From assembly GCA_020346745.1 (NCBI GenBank), contig CP070787.1, forward strand, positions 2,859,475-2,912,060: 52,586 nt of DNA, read 5' to 3'. The first letter of the stretch is position 1; every line of letters starts with the position of its first letter. The stretch is from Fidelibacterota bacterium. Its GTDB lineage: Bacteria > Fidelibacterota > Marinisomatia > SCGC-AAA003-L08 > TS1B11. The notes beneath the pieces are model-generated. The model was not told the origin of the DNA and did no database searches. It worked only from the letters and a program-made list of their open reading frames with translations. Positions 17,401 through 25,405 of the stretch are shown here, one piece after another. Made by a program: the position numbers and the translations under genes.

Positions 17401-18413
17401 TTAGGCGCATCCAACCAGTACTGTTCCTCATTTTGCCGTTTTGCCTTTTGGGACAGGCCAAATATGCCGGTGAGTTGTTCGAATTTCCCGGTGACGCCCG
17501 GAGTACGGGTATGGGTGGCGCCGGGGTAAGCAGTCTGCACGGGGCGGCGACCGGCTTTTACAATCCGGCGTTGGTTGGCCAGCCCCACGCGCCGGGTATC
17601 ATGCTTGCCCACCGGGAGCAGTTCGGGGGCGTGGTGAGCGCCGATCTGCTGGCCGTATGCATCAGCCACTCGTCGCGACTGGCTTTTCAGCTGGGGGTGG
17701 TCCGGCGGGGAGTGGACCATATACCGGATACACGCCTGGCCCTTGATGACCTGAACGGCAATGGCATATTGGATGACGACGAACGGCTGGCGCCCGAAAG
17801 GATCAGCTACTTTAACCAGCGGGAATGGGGCGTATTATTATCGGTGGCGCGAAAGGACCAGTCTGGTTGGCACTGGGGGGGTAATGCCAAACTGGTAGGC
17901 CACTGGCTGGGTGATGATCTAGGTCTGGGACTCGGTTTCGATCTTGGTGTCTGGCGAACGCTGGGCTCCGCGCTGGCATATGGTCTGATGCTCCAGGATA
18001 TCACGACCACTCAAGTGTTCTGGAGTACGGGACATCGGGAAACGATCGTTCCAAGGCTCACGACCGGCCTGCGCTGGGATTTTACGTTACCGCTGGTCAG
18101 GCGCGTCGTCGCTGTTGAGGGGGAGTTAACCAGTCGGCTTGATGGACGCCGTATGGAACGGGCCTTTGATATCGGGCGGATGAGCTTTCTCAGCAAGCTA
18201 GGGCTTGAGCTGGCACTGAATGAAAATCTCTCGATACGTGGCGGCAGTTCCACCATCTATCCGCTATCCCTGGGGGCGGGACTGCGCTTCCCGGCCTTTT
18301 CCGTGGATTATGCCTATATCGGAGATACGGGTGCACAGGTTTTCGATCCCACCCATCAGCTCTCTGTCACCCTGTTTATAGAGGCGCTGCGCGCGTTTCT
18401 CGAAGCCGATTAA
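17397..18413 (+). CDS. PorV/PorQ-like outer-membrane beta-barrel protein
   Basis: Protein of 338 residues. A signal peptide (about 1-21) is followed by the hallmark of the PorV/UPF0164 family, FPGDARSTGMGGAGVSSL and GFYNPAL, then alternating amphipathic strands ending in aromatic-rich segments (FSVDYAYIGDTG). In type IX secretion PorV shuttles cargo to the PorU sortase; PorQ-like and FadL-like relatives also exist, so the exact member is uncertain. Residues 118-129 (DLNGNGILDDDE) form a textbook EF-hand calcium loop inside a periplasmic or surface turn. The start is GTG overlapping the mutS TGA. It is last in the HD-GYP/selAB/mutS run. Confidence 0.8.
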   Translation: MIRRIQPVLFLILPFCLLGQAKYAGELFEFPGDARSTGMGGAGVSSLHGAATGFYNPALVGQPHAPGIMLAHREQFGGVVSADLLAVCISHSSRLAFQLGVVRRGVDHIPDTRLALDDLNGNGILDDDERLAPERISYFNQREWGVLLSVARKDQSGWHWGGNAKLVGHWLGDDLGLGLGFDLGVWRTLGSALAYGLMLQDITTTQVFWSTGHRETIVPRLTTGLRWDFTLPLVRRVVAVEGELTSRLDGRRMERAFDIGRMSFLSKLGLELALNENLSIRGGSSTIYPLSLGAGLRFPAFSVDYAYIGDTGAQVFDPTHQLSVTLFIEALRAFLEAD

Positions 18414-18493
18414 TGCACTATATCTGTAGCTTTCATGGTGATATTGTGGTGTGGATCACTCTATCTACTAAAATTTTAAAGGTTTATCTATAA

Positions 18494-18519
18494 GCTATCG
18501 TTGATTCTATCAACGTAGC
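18494..18519 (+). other. Hairpin with one bulged T, upstream of yicC
   Basis: GCTA-T-CGTTGA, loop TTCTA, TCAACG-TAGC gives ten base pairs with one bulged T. There is no T-run, so it is not a standard intrinsic terminator. It lies in the 141-base gap between the PorV-like gene and yicC and could act in the yicC leader. I see no gene in the rest of this gap. Confidence 0.45.
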
Positions 18520-18554
18520 ATATTAGTTTCTGGCTCCAAAATAAGGCCATTATC

Positions 18555-19430
18555 GTGATAAAGAGCATGACAGGATTCGGTCAGTGCCAGGTTACCCGTG
18601 ATGGTGTAATCCTTGCTACCGATATTCAATGCTTGAACAGCCGTTTTTTTGACGTGACTGCCAGACTGCCGCGTGTGATGCAGAAATGGGAACCACAGAT
18701 CCGTAAGGAGACACAGGAAGCACTGGTCCGAGGCAAAGTGAATGTGACCGTAACCGTGGGTGTAGATGAGGAGGCTGATGCACCGATACGTCTTAATCGT
18801 CCACGCCTTAGATTGTACCATGAGCTGTTCAAAGAGATCCAGGATGAGTTGGATCTTCCGGATCAGGCGACGCTGTCGCATTTTGCAGCGATGAGCGATG
18901 TCTTTGTTCTGGAGGAAGGAGCGAGGGATGAGCTTTATCGGGATCTACTGCTGGAATCCTTAGGTACGGCTCTGGCGGAACTGCAGGCTATGCGGCTGGC
19001 TGAGGGAGCTAACCTGGCGGCTGATCTTCGGAGTCGGGTGGAGTTGCTACAGAAAGAGATTCAGGCTGTCGAGCAGCTGGCAGCGGAACGCCGCGCCGGG
19101 GATTTAGACCGATTTCGTGATCGCATACAAGAATTACTGGATGGCATACCTGTGGATGAGGGACGGCTGCTCCAAGAGGCGGCGATCCTGGCTGAGAAAA
19201 GGGACATTACTGAAGAATGTACCCGGCTGAAAAGCCACCTGGATCTATTTCATACTTATGTTGAAGATGAGGTAGATACCGGCAAGCGATTGGGATTCCT
19301 GCTCCAGGAGATGGGACGAGAAGTGAATACACTGGGTGCGAAAACCGATCATATTGATATTAATCACATCGTGGTTCGCATTAAGAACGAGCTGGAAAAG
19401 ATCCGGGAGCAGGTGCAGAATATTCTATGA
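18555..19430 (+). CDS. yicC: YicC/YloC-family endoribonuclease
   Basis: Protein of 291 residues. Family members begin MIxSMTGFG, seen here as MIKSMTGFGQ from a GTG start. The C-terminal block is also typical (KRDITEECTRLKSHLDLF, then GKRLGFLLQEMGREVNTLG). YicC proteins are reported as RNases acting on small RNAs or stress transcripts; the role here is transferred from the family. The stop overlaps the gmk start (ATGA). The order yicC-gmk-rpoZ is widely conserved, which supports the call. Confidence 0.93.
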   Translation: MIKSMTGFGQCQVTRDGVILATDIQCLNSRFFDVTARLPRVMQKWEPQIRKETQEALVRGKVNVTVTVGVDEEADAPIRLNRPRLRLYHELFKEIQDELDLPDQATLSHFAAMSDVFVLEEGARDELYRDLLLESLGTALAELQAMRLAEGANLAADLRSRVELLQKEIQAVEQLAAERRAGDLDRFRDRIQELLDGIPVDEGRLLQEAAILAEKRDITEECTRLKSHLDLFHTYVEDEVDTGKRLGFLLQEMGREVNTLGAKTDHIDINHIVVRIKNELEKIREQVQNIL

Positions 19431-19987
19431 GTAGGGGGCATCTGGTAGTTATAAGCGCACCGTCGGGAGCAGGGAAGACGACAATCTGCCGTCGCCTGCA
19501 GACGTCCCATCCTGAGTGGCGTTTCTCCGTTTCGGCTACGACGCGTCCTCGGAGGCCGAACGAAACCAATGGCGAGGATTACACCTTTCTCACCGAGGAG
19601 CAGTTTGATGCCTACATATCGGCGGGTGAGCTGGTGGAATGGGAATGGATCTATGGACATCGTTACGGTACCCTGCACTCTACGCTGGTGGAAGCTTTGG
19701 AGGGCGGAGAAGCACTACTGTTGGATGTGGATGTAAAGGGCGGAGTCAGGGTCAAAGGCCGATTTCCCGAGGATACAACCGCGATCTTCATTGATCCCCC
19801 AAGTATGGAAACGCTCATCGAACGTCTGAAGAAGCGGGGCACTGAAAGTCCGGAAACGCTGAAGAAACGGCTTGATCGTATTCCCGAAGAGCTGGCCTAC
19901 AAGAAGGATTACGACCACATTGTGGTTAATGATGATTTAGACCGAGCTGTGAATGAAATTGAAACCATAATCATGGAGGTGCAATGA
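19427..19987 (+). CDS. gmk: Guanylate kinase
   Basis: Protein of 186 residues that phosphorylates GMP to GDP with ATP. P-loop APSGAGKT at residues 11-18; GMP-binding region SVSATTRPRRPNE and GEDYTFLTEEQF; lid segment around RLKKRGTESPETLKKRL; and the C-terminal YDHIVVNDDLDRAV. The length is normal. It overlaps yicC and rpoZ by four bases each, so all three are probably coupled. GMP kinase next to omega and upstream of relA/spoT places guanine-nucleotide genes together. Confidence 0.96.
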   Translation: MSRGHLVVISAPSGAGKTTICRRLQTSHPEWRFSVSATTRPRRPNETNGEDYTFLTEEQFDAYISAGELVEWEWIYGHRYGTLHSTLVEALEGGEALLLDVDVKGGVRVKGRFPEDTTAIFIDPPSMETLIERLKKRGTESPETLKKRLDRIPEELAYKKDYDHIVVNDDLDRAVNEIETIIMEVQ

Positions 19988-20280
19988 AGTTAGAGACGCT
20001 GTCATTTCAAGAGATCCTGAGCCATACACCGGATGTCTTTGAGGCGGTCGTGGTGGCTGGTCACAGGGCGCGGCAGATTAATAGCCGGCGAGCAGCGGAA
20101 CGCGTTGATTTTACAGAGGAATATCCGGAGGAAGATTATCTTCCGGTGGACACAGTCGACGAAGAGGAGTATGTAGCCGAAGAGAAATCGAGCGTATTGG
20201 CTATGGAGGATTTCCTGGAAAATCGACTCGAGTGGCGCTACGTTGACCCGGAGAGCGAGAACGCAGATGAGGAATCCTAG
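19984..20280 (+). CDS. rpoZ: DNA-directed RNA polymerase omega subunit
   Basis: Small protein of 98 residues. The omega hallmark is FEAVVVAGHRARQINSRR (about 20-37), preceded by a short leader helix. The C-terminal half is very acidic (EEYPEEDYLP, VDEEEYVAEE, and the end ESENADEES), longer and more charged than in proteobacterial omega but similar in size to FCB-group versions. Omega helps assemble and stabilise core polymerase and, in some bacteria, binds ppGpp. The position after gmk supports the assignment. Confidence 0.88.
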   Translation: MKLETLSFQEILSHTPDVFEAVVVAGHRARQINSRRAAERVDFTEEYPEEDYLPVDTVDEEEYVAEEKSSVLAMEDFLENRLEWRYVDPESENADEES

Positions 20281-20297
20281 AGCACCGGTGTAGCTCC

Positions 20298-21035
20298 TTG
20301 TCCTCCCCAGTCAAACAGGCAATTAGGTATCTCCAGCATCACCAGCGGCTGTATGGCGATCAGTTGATACTGGGGCAACCCGTGGTCTCGGATACGACGG
20401 TATCTTTAGGAGCGCAGGAGGTGAAGGATCAGGTGACTGCGCTGGCAGCTTTTGAAGAGGAGATTCAGAGCTGTCAACATTGTGCTCTCGGCGCAATGCG
20501 GACCAGGTTTGTATTCGGTGTAGGCGATCCGGGAGCAGACCTGGTGTTCGTTGGTGAAGCTCCTGGCCTGGAAGAGGATCGGCAGGGCGAACCGTTTGTA
20601 GGTCGGGCGGGCAAGTTACTGGACCGGATACTGGCCGCCATCGAACTTTCGCGTCAACAGGTCTATATCTGTAATATCCTCAAGTGTCGGCCTCCGGACA
20701 ATCGGGATCCGTTGGCCTCAGAAGTGGAGCAGTGCTTACCATATCTAAAGGAACAGTTCCGCATCATCAAACCCAAGCTCATCGTAGCTCTAGGGCGCGT
20801 GGCTGCTAAGACGCTTCTGGGGGTGGAAGAGAGTTTGAAGAACATGCGTCAGCAGGTGTATAACTACGAGGGAGTGGAGATGCGGGTCACCTATCACACG
20901 GCGGCCCTACTGCGTAATCCACGCTTGAAGGCCGCTGCCTGGGAGGATTTCCAGATAATTCGAGACCGTTACCGGGAGCTGGCCGGTCTCCCGCCCGAAC
21001 GAAAGCAGGAACAAGCTGGGTCTCCCGGTGAGTAA
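20298..21035 (+). CDS. Family 4 uracil-DNA glycosylase, 4Fe-4S type
   Basis: Protein of 245 residues. Four cysteines fit the cluster pattern: Cys59 and Cys62 (CQHC), Cys130 (NILKCRPP) and Cys146. Motif A is [19 protein letters not shown] (about 84-102). The C-terminal active-site motif reads [10 protein letters not shown] with His200; the common form is HPAALLRNP, so the Pro is replaced by Thr. The enzyme removes uracil from DNA for base excision repair. The first 50 residues are less conserved. TTG 20298 is the apparent start, 17 bases after rpoZ; a later start is possible. Confidence 0.9.
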   Translation: MSSPVKQAIRYLQHHQRLYGDQLILGQPVVSDTTVSLGAQEVKDQVTALAAFEEEIQSCQHCALGAMRTRFVFGVGDPGADLVFVGEAPGLEEDRQGEPFVGRAGKLLDRILAAIELSRQQVYICNILKCRPPDNRDPLASEVEQCLPYLKEQFRIIKPKLIVALGRVAAKTLLGVEESLKNMRQQVYNYEGVEMRVTYHTAALLRNPRLKAAAWEDFQIIRDRYRELAGLPPERKQEQAGSPGE

Positions 21036-21056
21036 GATAATGGACAGGCGGGCATA

Positions 21057-22460
21057 ATGGCCAAGAAAGAAGACGGCGAGCTACAGCTTCCACCACAGAA
21101 CATAGAAGCCGAACAAGCCGTACTGGGGGCTATCCTGATGGATCAGAAGGCTCTGGATCGGGTCATGTCCCTGTTGTCACCGAACGCCTTTTATAAGGAA
21201 GCTCATAACCGCATTTACACTGCTATGTTGGATCTGCAGAATGTGGGTGATCCGGTGGATACGGTGACCCTGACCAACAAGTTGAGCAAGGATGGTTCTC
21301 TGGAAAAGGTGGGCGGAGCTTATTATATCACTGGTCTGGTAGAGGCGTTGCCCTCCGCCGCCAATGTAGAGCACTATGCGCTCATCGTGAGGGAGAAGCA
21401 TGTGCTTCGGGAGGTTATCGAGACCGGGAATAATCTGATTGCGGAGGCTTACCAGGGAGAGTTGGAGCCGGATGAGTTACTCGACTCTGCGGAGCATAGT
21501 CTCTTTGATCTGCAGCGTCGCGCGGGCGGAGCGAAAATGGTGGACATCGAGCCCATCCTGCACGAAAGTCTCACCAAGTTGGATAAACAGCATCACGACC
21601 GGAAGCATGGCTACACCGGGCTTCCTTCGGGGTTTCCCGATCTTGATGATATGACTGACGGCTTTCAGCCGGCTGACTTGGTTATTCTTGCCGGGCGACC
21701 ATCGATGGGCAAGACGGCGTTCGCTCTCGGCATTGCCAGGAACACGGCGAAGATGTATGGCCACAGGGTAGGCTTATTCAGCATGGAGATGTCTGACTAC
21801 CAGGTGGCTCTGCGCCTCATGACGGCGGAAGCGAAAATTGATTCTCACAGTCTGCGTCGGCGGAGACTCGGTTCGCAAGATTGGCCCAAGATTTCCAAGG
21901 CTGCGGGCGAGCTATCCGAATTACCTATATATATAGATGACACGGCAGGATTGAATATCCTCGAGCTGCGTTCACGGATTAGGCGTCTCAAGGCCGACTA
22001 CGGCATCGAGATGGCGATCATCGATTATCTGCAACTGCTGGCGGGCCATGGTCGAGCCGAGAGTCGTCAGCAGGAGATCTCGGAAATGACCCGCTCTTTA
22101 AAAGGCTTGGCGAAAGAGCTCAATATCGTGATTCTGGTACTCTCGCAATTGTCACGAGCACCGGAACAGAGGCCGGGCAAGGATAAGAAACCGATTATGT
22201 CCGACTTGCGCGAGTCTGGTGCTATTGAACAGGATGCGGATGTGATTCTATTCTTGTATAGACCCTGGGTATACTCCCGGTCGGACAACGATATCGGGCT
22301 TGCTGAGGTGATCATTGGAAAGCAACGTAATGGGCCAACAGGAAAGGTGGATCTTACCTTTATTTCCAAATATGCGGGATTTGAGTCCACGACACCGGAG
22401 GAACAGAAACGTCGTGCCCGGGTAACGGAAGAGGAATTGGAGGAAGAGGCGCCCTTTTAA
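21057..22460 (+). CDS. dnaB: Replicative DNA helicase DnaB
   Basis: Protein of 467 residues. The N-terminal domain (about 10-120) begins PPQNIEAEQAVLGAIL, typical of DnaB. The RecA-like C-terminal domain carries Walker A GRPSMGKTAF (Lys219), Walker B AIIDYLQLL, and the LRESGAIEQDADVILFLYRP motif near the arginine finger. It unwinds DNA at the fork as a hexamer. No intein is present. It overlaps relA/spoT by one base (TAATG). Confidence 0.97.
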   Translation: MAKKEDGELQLPPQNIEAEQAVLGAILMDQKALDRVMSLLSPNAFYKEAHNRIYTAMLDLQNVGDPVDTVTLTNKLSKDGSLEKVGGAYYITGLVEALPSAANVEHYALIVREKHVLREVIETGNNLIAEAYQGELEPDELLDSAEHSLFDLQRRAGGAKMVDIEPILHESLTKLDKQHHDRKHGYTGLPSGFPDLDDMTDGFQPADLVILAGRPSMGKTAFALGIARNTAKMYGHRVGLFSMEMSDYQVALRLMTAEAKIDSHSLRRRRLGSQDWPKISKAAGELSELPIYIDDTAGLNILELRSRIRRLKADYGIEMAIIDYLQLLAGHGRAESRQQEISEMTRSLKGLAKELNIVILVLSQLSRAPEQRPGKDKKPIMSDLRESGAIEQDADVILFLYRPWVYSRSDNDIGLAEVIIGKQRNGPTGKVDLTFISKYAGFESTTPEEQKRRARVTEEELEEEAPF

Positions 22461-24649
22461 TGGTCGTTGACACGCTTAAACAGATCCTTCCCGGTAGTGT
22501 CCGGCATACGGACAAGTTCCAGACGATCCTCGACCATCTGCATCTTGATGGAGAGCACCGCAAGGGAACAGCGGACTTTTTATTGCGGGCTTACCAGATG
22601 GCTGAGAAGGCCCATGCCAAGCAGACCCGCAAGTCGGGTGAGCCGTACTTCGAACACTGCTACCAGGTGGCCCTATTATTAGTGGAATGGCGCATGGATC
22701 CCGTTACCATCGCAGCCGGCCTATTGCACGACTCAATCGAGGATACTCCCTTTACAACTGATGACATCAAGGAACAGTTCGGGCTGGAAGTCAGCAATCT
22801 GGTGGAAGGAGTGACCAAGCTCTCCGATATCAAGTTCCGTAGCCGCGCCGAGCAGCAGGCCGAGAACTACATGAAGATGCTGTTATCAGTTGCCAAGGAC
22901 ATCCGGGTGATAATCATTAAATTTGCAGATCGGCTTCACAACATGCGCACCCTCCAGCATCTACCGCTGATCAAGCAGCGGAGAATCGCTGTCGAGACCC
23001 GTGACGTGTACGCACCGTTAGCCCACCGGCTTGGAATGGCCCGTGTCAAATGGGAGCTGGAAGACCTGGCCTTGAAGACTCTGGAACCGGAGGCCTTCGG
23101 AGAGCTGGTAAAAAAGGTGCGGGATTCCCGTATTGAGCAGGAAAAATATATCGAAGAATTCGCTGGTCCCATTCGTGAATTGTTGGAAGCGAACCATATC
23201 AAGGCCAAAGTGGTGGGTCGGCCTAAACACTATTTCTCTATCTGGGGCAAGATGCAGCGTCGGAGTGTGGGTTTCGAGGAGATTTATGACCTGCTGGCTA
23301 TCCGGATCATCGTGGATCGTCTGGATGAATGTTACGCCGCGCTGGGGATTGTCCATCAGCTGCATACGCCTGTTCAGGAGCGCTTCAAGGATTTCATTGC
23401 CACCCCTAAACTGAATGGCTACCAATCCATCCATACCACAGTGGTGGGTTCGACCGGAAAAATGGTGGAGGTTCAGATTCGGACGAATGACATGGATCAG
23501 ACGGCGGAGATCGGGGTGGCGGCCCATTGGCGCTATAAAGAGGATCACCGTGGAGGCGTTTCCACCATGGACCGCCAGGTCCGGTGGCTCAGGGAACTGG
23601 TGGAAGTGGTTCAAAACGAGAAGTCTACACCCGAGGAGTTCCTTGAGCTGCTCAGGATCGATCTGTTCAAAGATGAGATATTTGTGTTCACACCCAAGGG
23701 TGATCTTATCCAGCTGCCGGTGGGATCGACGCCGGTGGATATGGCTTTTGAAGTGCATACCGAGGTGGGCATTCATTGTGTTGGAGCCAGGGTAAACGGC
23801 AAAATTGTTCCCTTGAACACCGTGCTCAATAATGGTGACACGGTGGAAATCATCACGTCGGAACATCAGACTCCGGGGCACGCATGGCTCAAATTCGTTC
23901 AGACAGGGAAGGCCAAGAGCCACATTCGGAAGTTCATCCGCCGTGCCCAAACGGAAGAGAGTGTTAGGCTAGGCCGGGAAATGATGGATAAGGCCCTCCG
24001 ACGACTGAAGCGAACGTCGCTGAAGCGAGACTTGCGGCGGAATCCCCAGAAGGTTGGCTATGATACGGAAGATGCCCTGTATGCAGCCCTCGGTCGCGGA
24101 GATGTGACCGTCAGGCTCATCATTGAGCGCCTTGTGCCTGATCTCGCCGGCGAAGGTGAGGGCCTGGGGAAGAAGCTCGCCGAGCCTCCAACGCGTCGGT
24201 CCCGCAGGTCGGCTCAGGGTGTCCGAGTGGATGGCATCTCCGATCTGTTGATCTCTTTAGGAAAGTGCTGTAATCCGATTCCTGGCGATGAGATTATCGG
24301 ATTTGTTACCCGCGGGAGGGGCATCACTGTCCATCGGGTTACCTGCGCCAATCTCCCCTTAATCGGTGGCGATCAAGACCGCTATGTCGAGGTGGAATGG
24401 GATGTGGGCAGGAAACGTGATTTTGTGGTCCAGCTCAAGATTGTTGCTGAAGACCGGAAACACTTTCTCAAGGATGTCACGGAATCCACATCGAAGCTCA
24501 ATACCAATATCGTTAGTGTTGATCTGGGTGTGGAAGAAGGGATTCTTACCTGCTACATGGCTGTAGAGGTGGATGGCATCCGCAAACTGAACCGAATTCA
24601 GAATCGAATCAAGATGATTCCTGGAATCATATACATGGAGCGTGAATAG
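22460..24649 (+). CDS. RelA/SpoT-family bifunctional (p)ppGpp synthetase/hydrolase
   Basis: Protein of 729 residues. The HD hydrolase domain is intact: His66 (HCYQVA), His90-Asp91 in LLHDSIEDT, and FADRLHNMRTL. The synthetase domain (about 240-365) has GRPKHYFSIWGKM, EIYDLLAIRIIV and TPKLNGYQSIHTTV with EVQIRT. The TGS domain is at about 400-460 (DEIFVFTPKGDLIQLP) and the ACT domain at the end. The intact HD suggests it both makes and degrades (p)ppGpp. Whether synthesis is active cannot be judged by eye. It starts on the last base of the dnaB stop, and an HU gene follows two bases later. Confidence 0.95.
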   Translation: MVVDTLKQILPGSVRHTDKFQTILDHLHLDGEHRKGTADFLLRAYQMAEKAHAKQTRKSGEPYFEHCYQVALLLVEWRMDPVTIAAGLLHDSIEDTPFTTDDIKEQFGLEVSNLVEGVTKLSDIKFRSRAEQQAENYMKMLLSVAKDIRVIIIKFADRLHNMRTLQHLPLIKQRRIAVETRDVYAPLAHRLGMARVKWELEDLALKTLEPEAFGELVKKVRDSRIEQEKYIEEFAGPIRELLEANHIKAKVVGRPKHYFSIWGKMQRRSVGFEEIYDLLAIRIIVDRLDECYAALGIVHQLHTPVQERFKDFIATPKLNGYQSIHTTVVGSTGKMVEVQIRTNDMDQTAEIGVAAHWRYKEDHRGGVSTMDRQVRWLRELVEVVQNEKSTPEEFLELLRIDLFKDEIFVFTPKGDLIQLPVGSTPVDMAFEVHTEVGIHCVGARVNGKIVPLNTVLNNGDTVEIITSEHQTPGHAWLKFVQTGKAKSHIRKFIRRAQTEESVRLGREMMDKALRRLKRTSLKRDLRRNPQKVGYDTEDALYAALGRGDVTVRLIIERLVPDLAGEGEGLGKKLAEPPTRRSRRSAQGVRVDGISDLLISLGKCCNPIPGDEIIGFVTRGRGITVHRVTCANLPLIGGDQDRYVEVEWDVGRKRDFVVQLKIVAEDRKHFLKDVTESTSKLNTNIVSVDLGVEEGILTCYMAVEVDGIRKLNRIQNRIKMIPGIIYMERE

Positions 24650-24651
24650 CA

Positions 24652-24978
24652 ATGAGTACTAACAATGCTGTGACTTATACCAAGAAAGACGTCACTCAAC
24701 GGGTGGCAGAGAAGTTGGCTCTACCGGTGTCCAAGATGAAGGCCCCGGTGGATGCCGTTTTTGAAGCCCTTCGTGAGATTCTGAGTGAAGACCACCGATC
24801 AATGCGCATCGAGATTCGGAATTTCGGCGTGTTCGAGGTGAAGCCCACCAAGGCTAAGCCCCGGGCCCGCAATCCGAGGACCAACGAGGAAGTCTACGTT
24901 CCCCCCCGACGCAAGAGCCACTTTAAGCCCGGACGTCTTCTCAGAGCAGTTCTGAGAGAACCGCTGGATCCGGAGTAG
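24652..24978 (+). CDS. HU/IHF-family DNA-bending protein
   Basis: Protein of 108 residues. The HU fold is clear: TKKDVTQRVAEKLALPVSK at the start, RIEIRNFGVFEVKPTKAK in the middle and the DNA-contacting arm RARNPRTNEEVYVPPRRK, ending HFKPGRLLRAVL. It has a short N-terminal extension and a six-residue acidic tail. The arm with NP resembles IHF/HU intercalating arms. It probably acts in nucleoid organisation. It starts immediately after the relA/spoT stop and is followed by ruvX after 13 bases. Confidence 0.93.
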   Translation: MSTNNAVTYTKKDVTQRVAEKLALPVSKMKAPVDAVFEALREILSEDHRSMRIEIRNFGVFEVKPTKAKPRARNPRTNEEVYVPPRRKSHFKPGRLLRAVLREPLDPE

Positions 24979-24991
24979 GCTCTGCCTGCCG

Positions 24992-25405
24992 GTGGCACGC
25001 ATCCTAGGTATCGACTACGGAGAACGACGTTTAGGCCTGGCGGTTTCCGATCCTGGTCAGGTGATCGCTCAACCTCTCACCACCCTTGTCCGTGAGAAAT
25101 CCGGTGGGTGGTGGGAGCAGCTGGCCGTCATCATCGCGGAGCAGAAAATTGAGGCAATAGTTGTGGGCTACCCGCTCACTTTGGGCGGCTTGCCTTCCCG
25201 TCAGACTGAGACGGTGGACCGGTTTATTCGTACACTGCAAGACCGGGCAACCGTGCCTATTCATAGTTTCGATGAGCGTCTCACATCAGTGGCCGCCAAA
25301 AAGGCCTTAATCCAGCAGGGGATCAAGACAGGACACCGGAAGGGAGAAGTGGACCGTACCGCTGCTGCGATCATGCTGCAGGACTACTTGGACAGTACCC
25401 GATGA
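24992..25405 (+). CDS. ruvX: YqgF/RuvX-family RNase H-like nuclease
   Basis: Protein of 137 residues with GTG start. The RNase H-fold motif ILGIDYGERRLGLAVSD carries the first catalytic Asp. EAIVVGYPLTLGG and SFDERLTSVAAKKAL hold the next conserved acidic positions, and DRTAAAIMLQDYL supplies the last one. YqgF proteins take part in 16S rRNA 5' processing and/or Holliday-junction resolution. The stop overlaps the lnt start by four bases. Confidence 0.94.
   Translation: MARILGIDYGERRLGLAVSDPGQVIAQPLTTLVREKSGGWWEQLAVIIAEQKIEAIVVGYPLTLGGLPSRQTETVDRFIRTLQDRATVPIHSFDERLTSVAAKKALIQQGIKTGHRKGEVDRTAAAIMLQDYLDSTR

Noticed and set aside
23018-23950. A 310-codon minus-strand open frame
   Set aside because: It lies wholly inside the relA/spoT gene, whose protein has intact domains; the antisense translation shows no domain and looks like a frame shadow.
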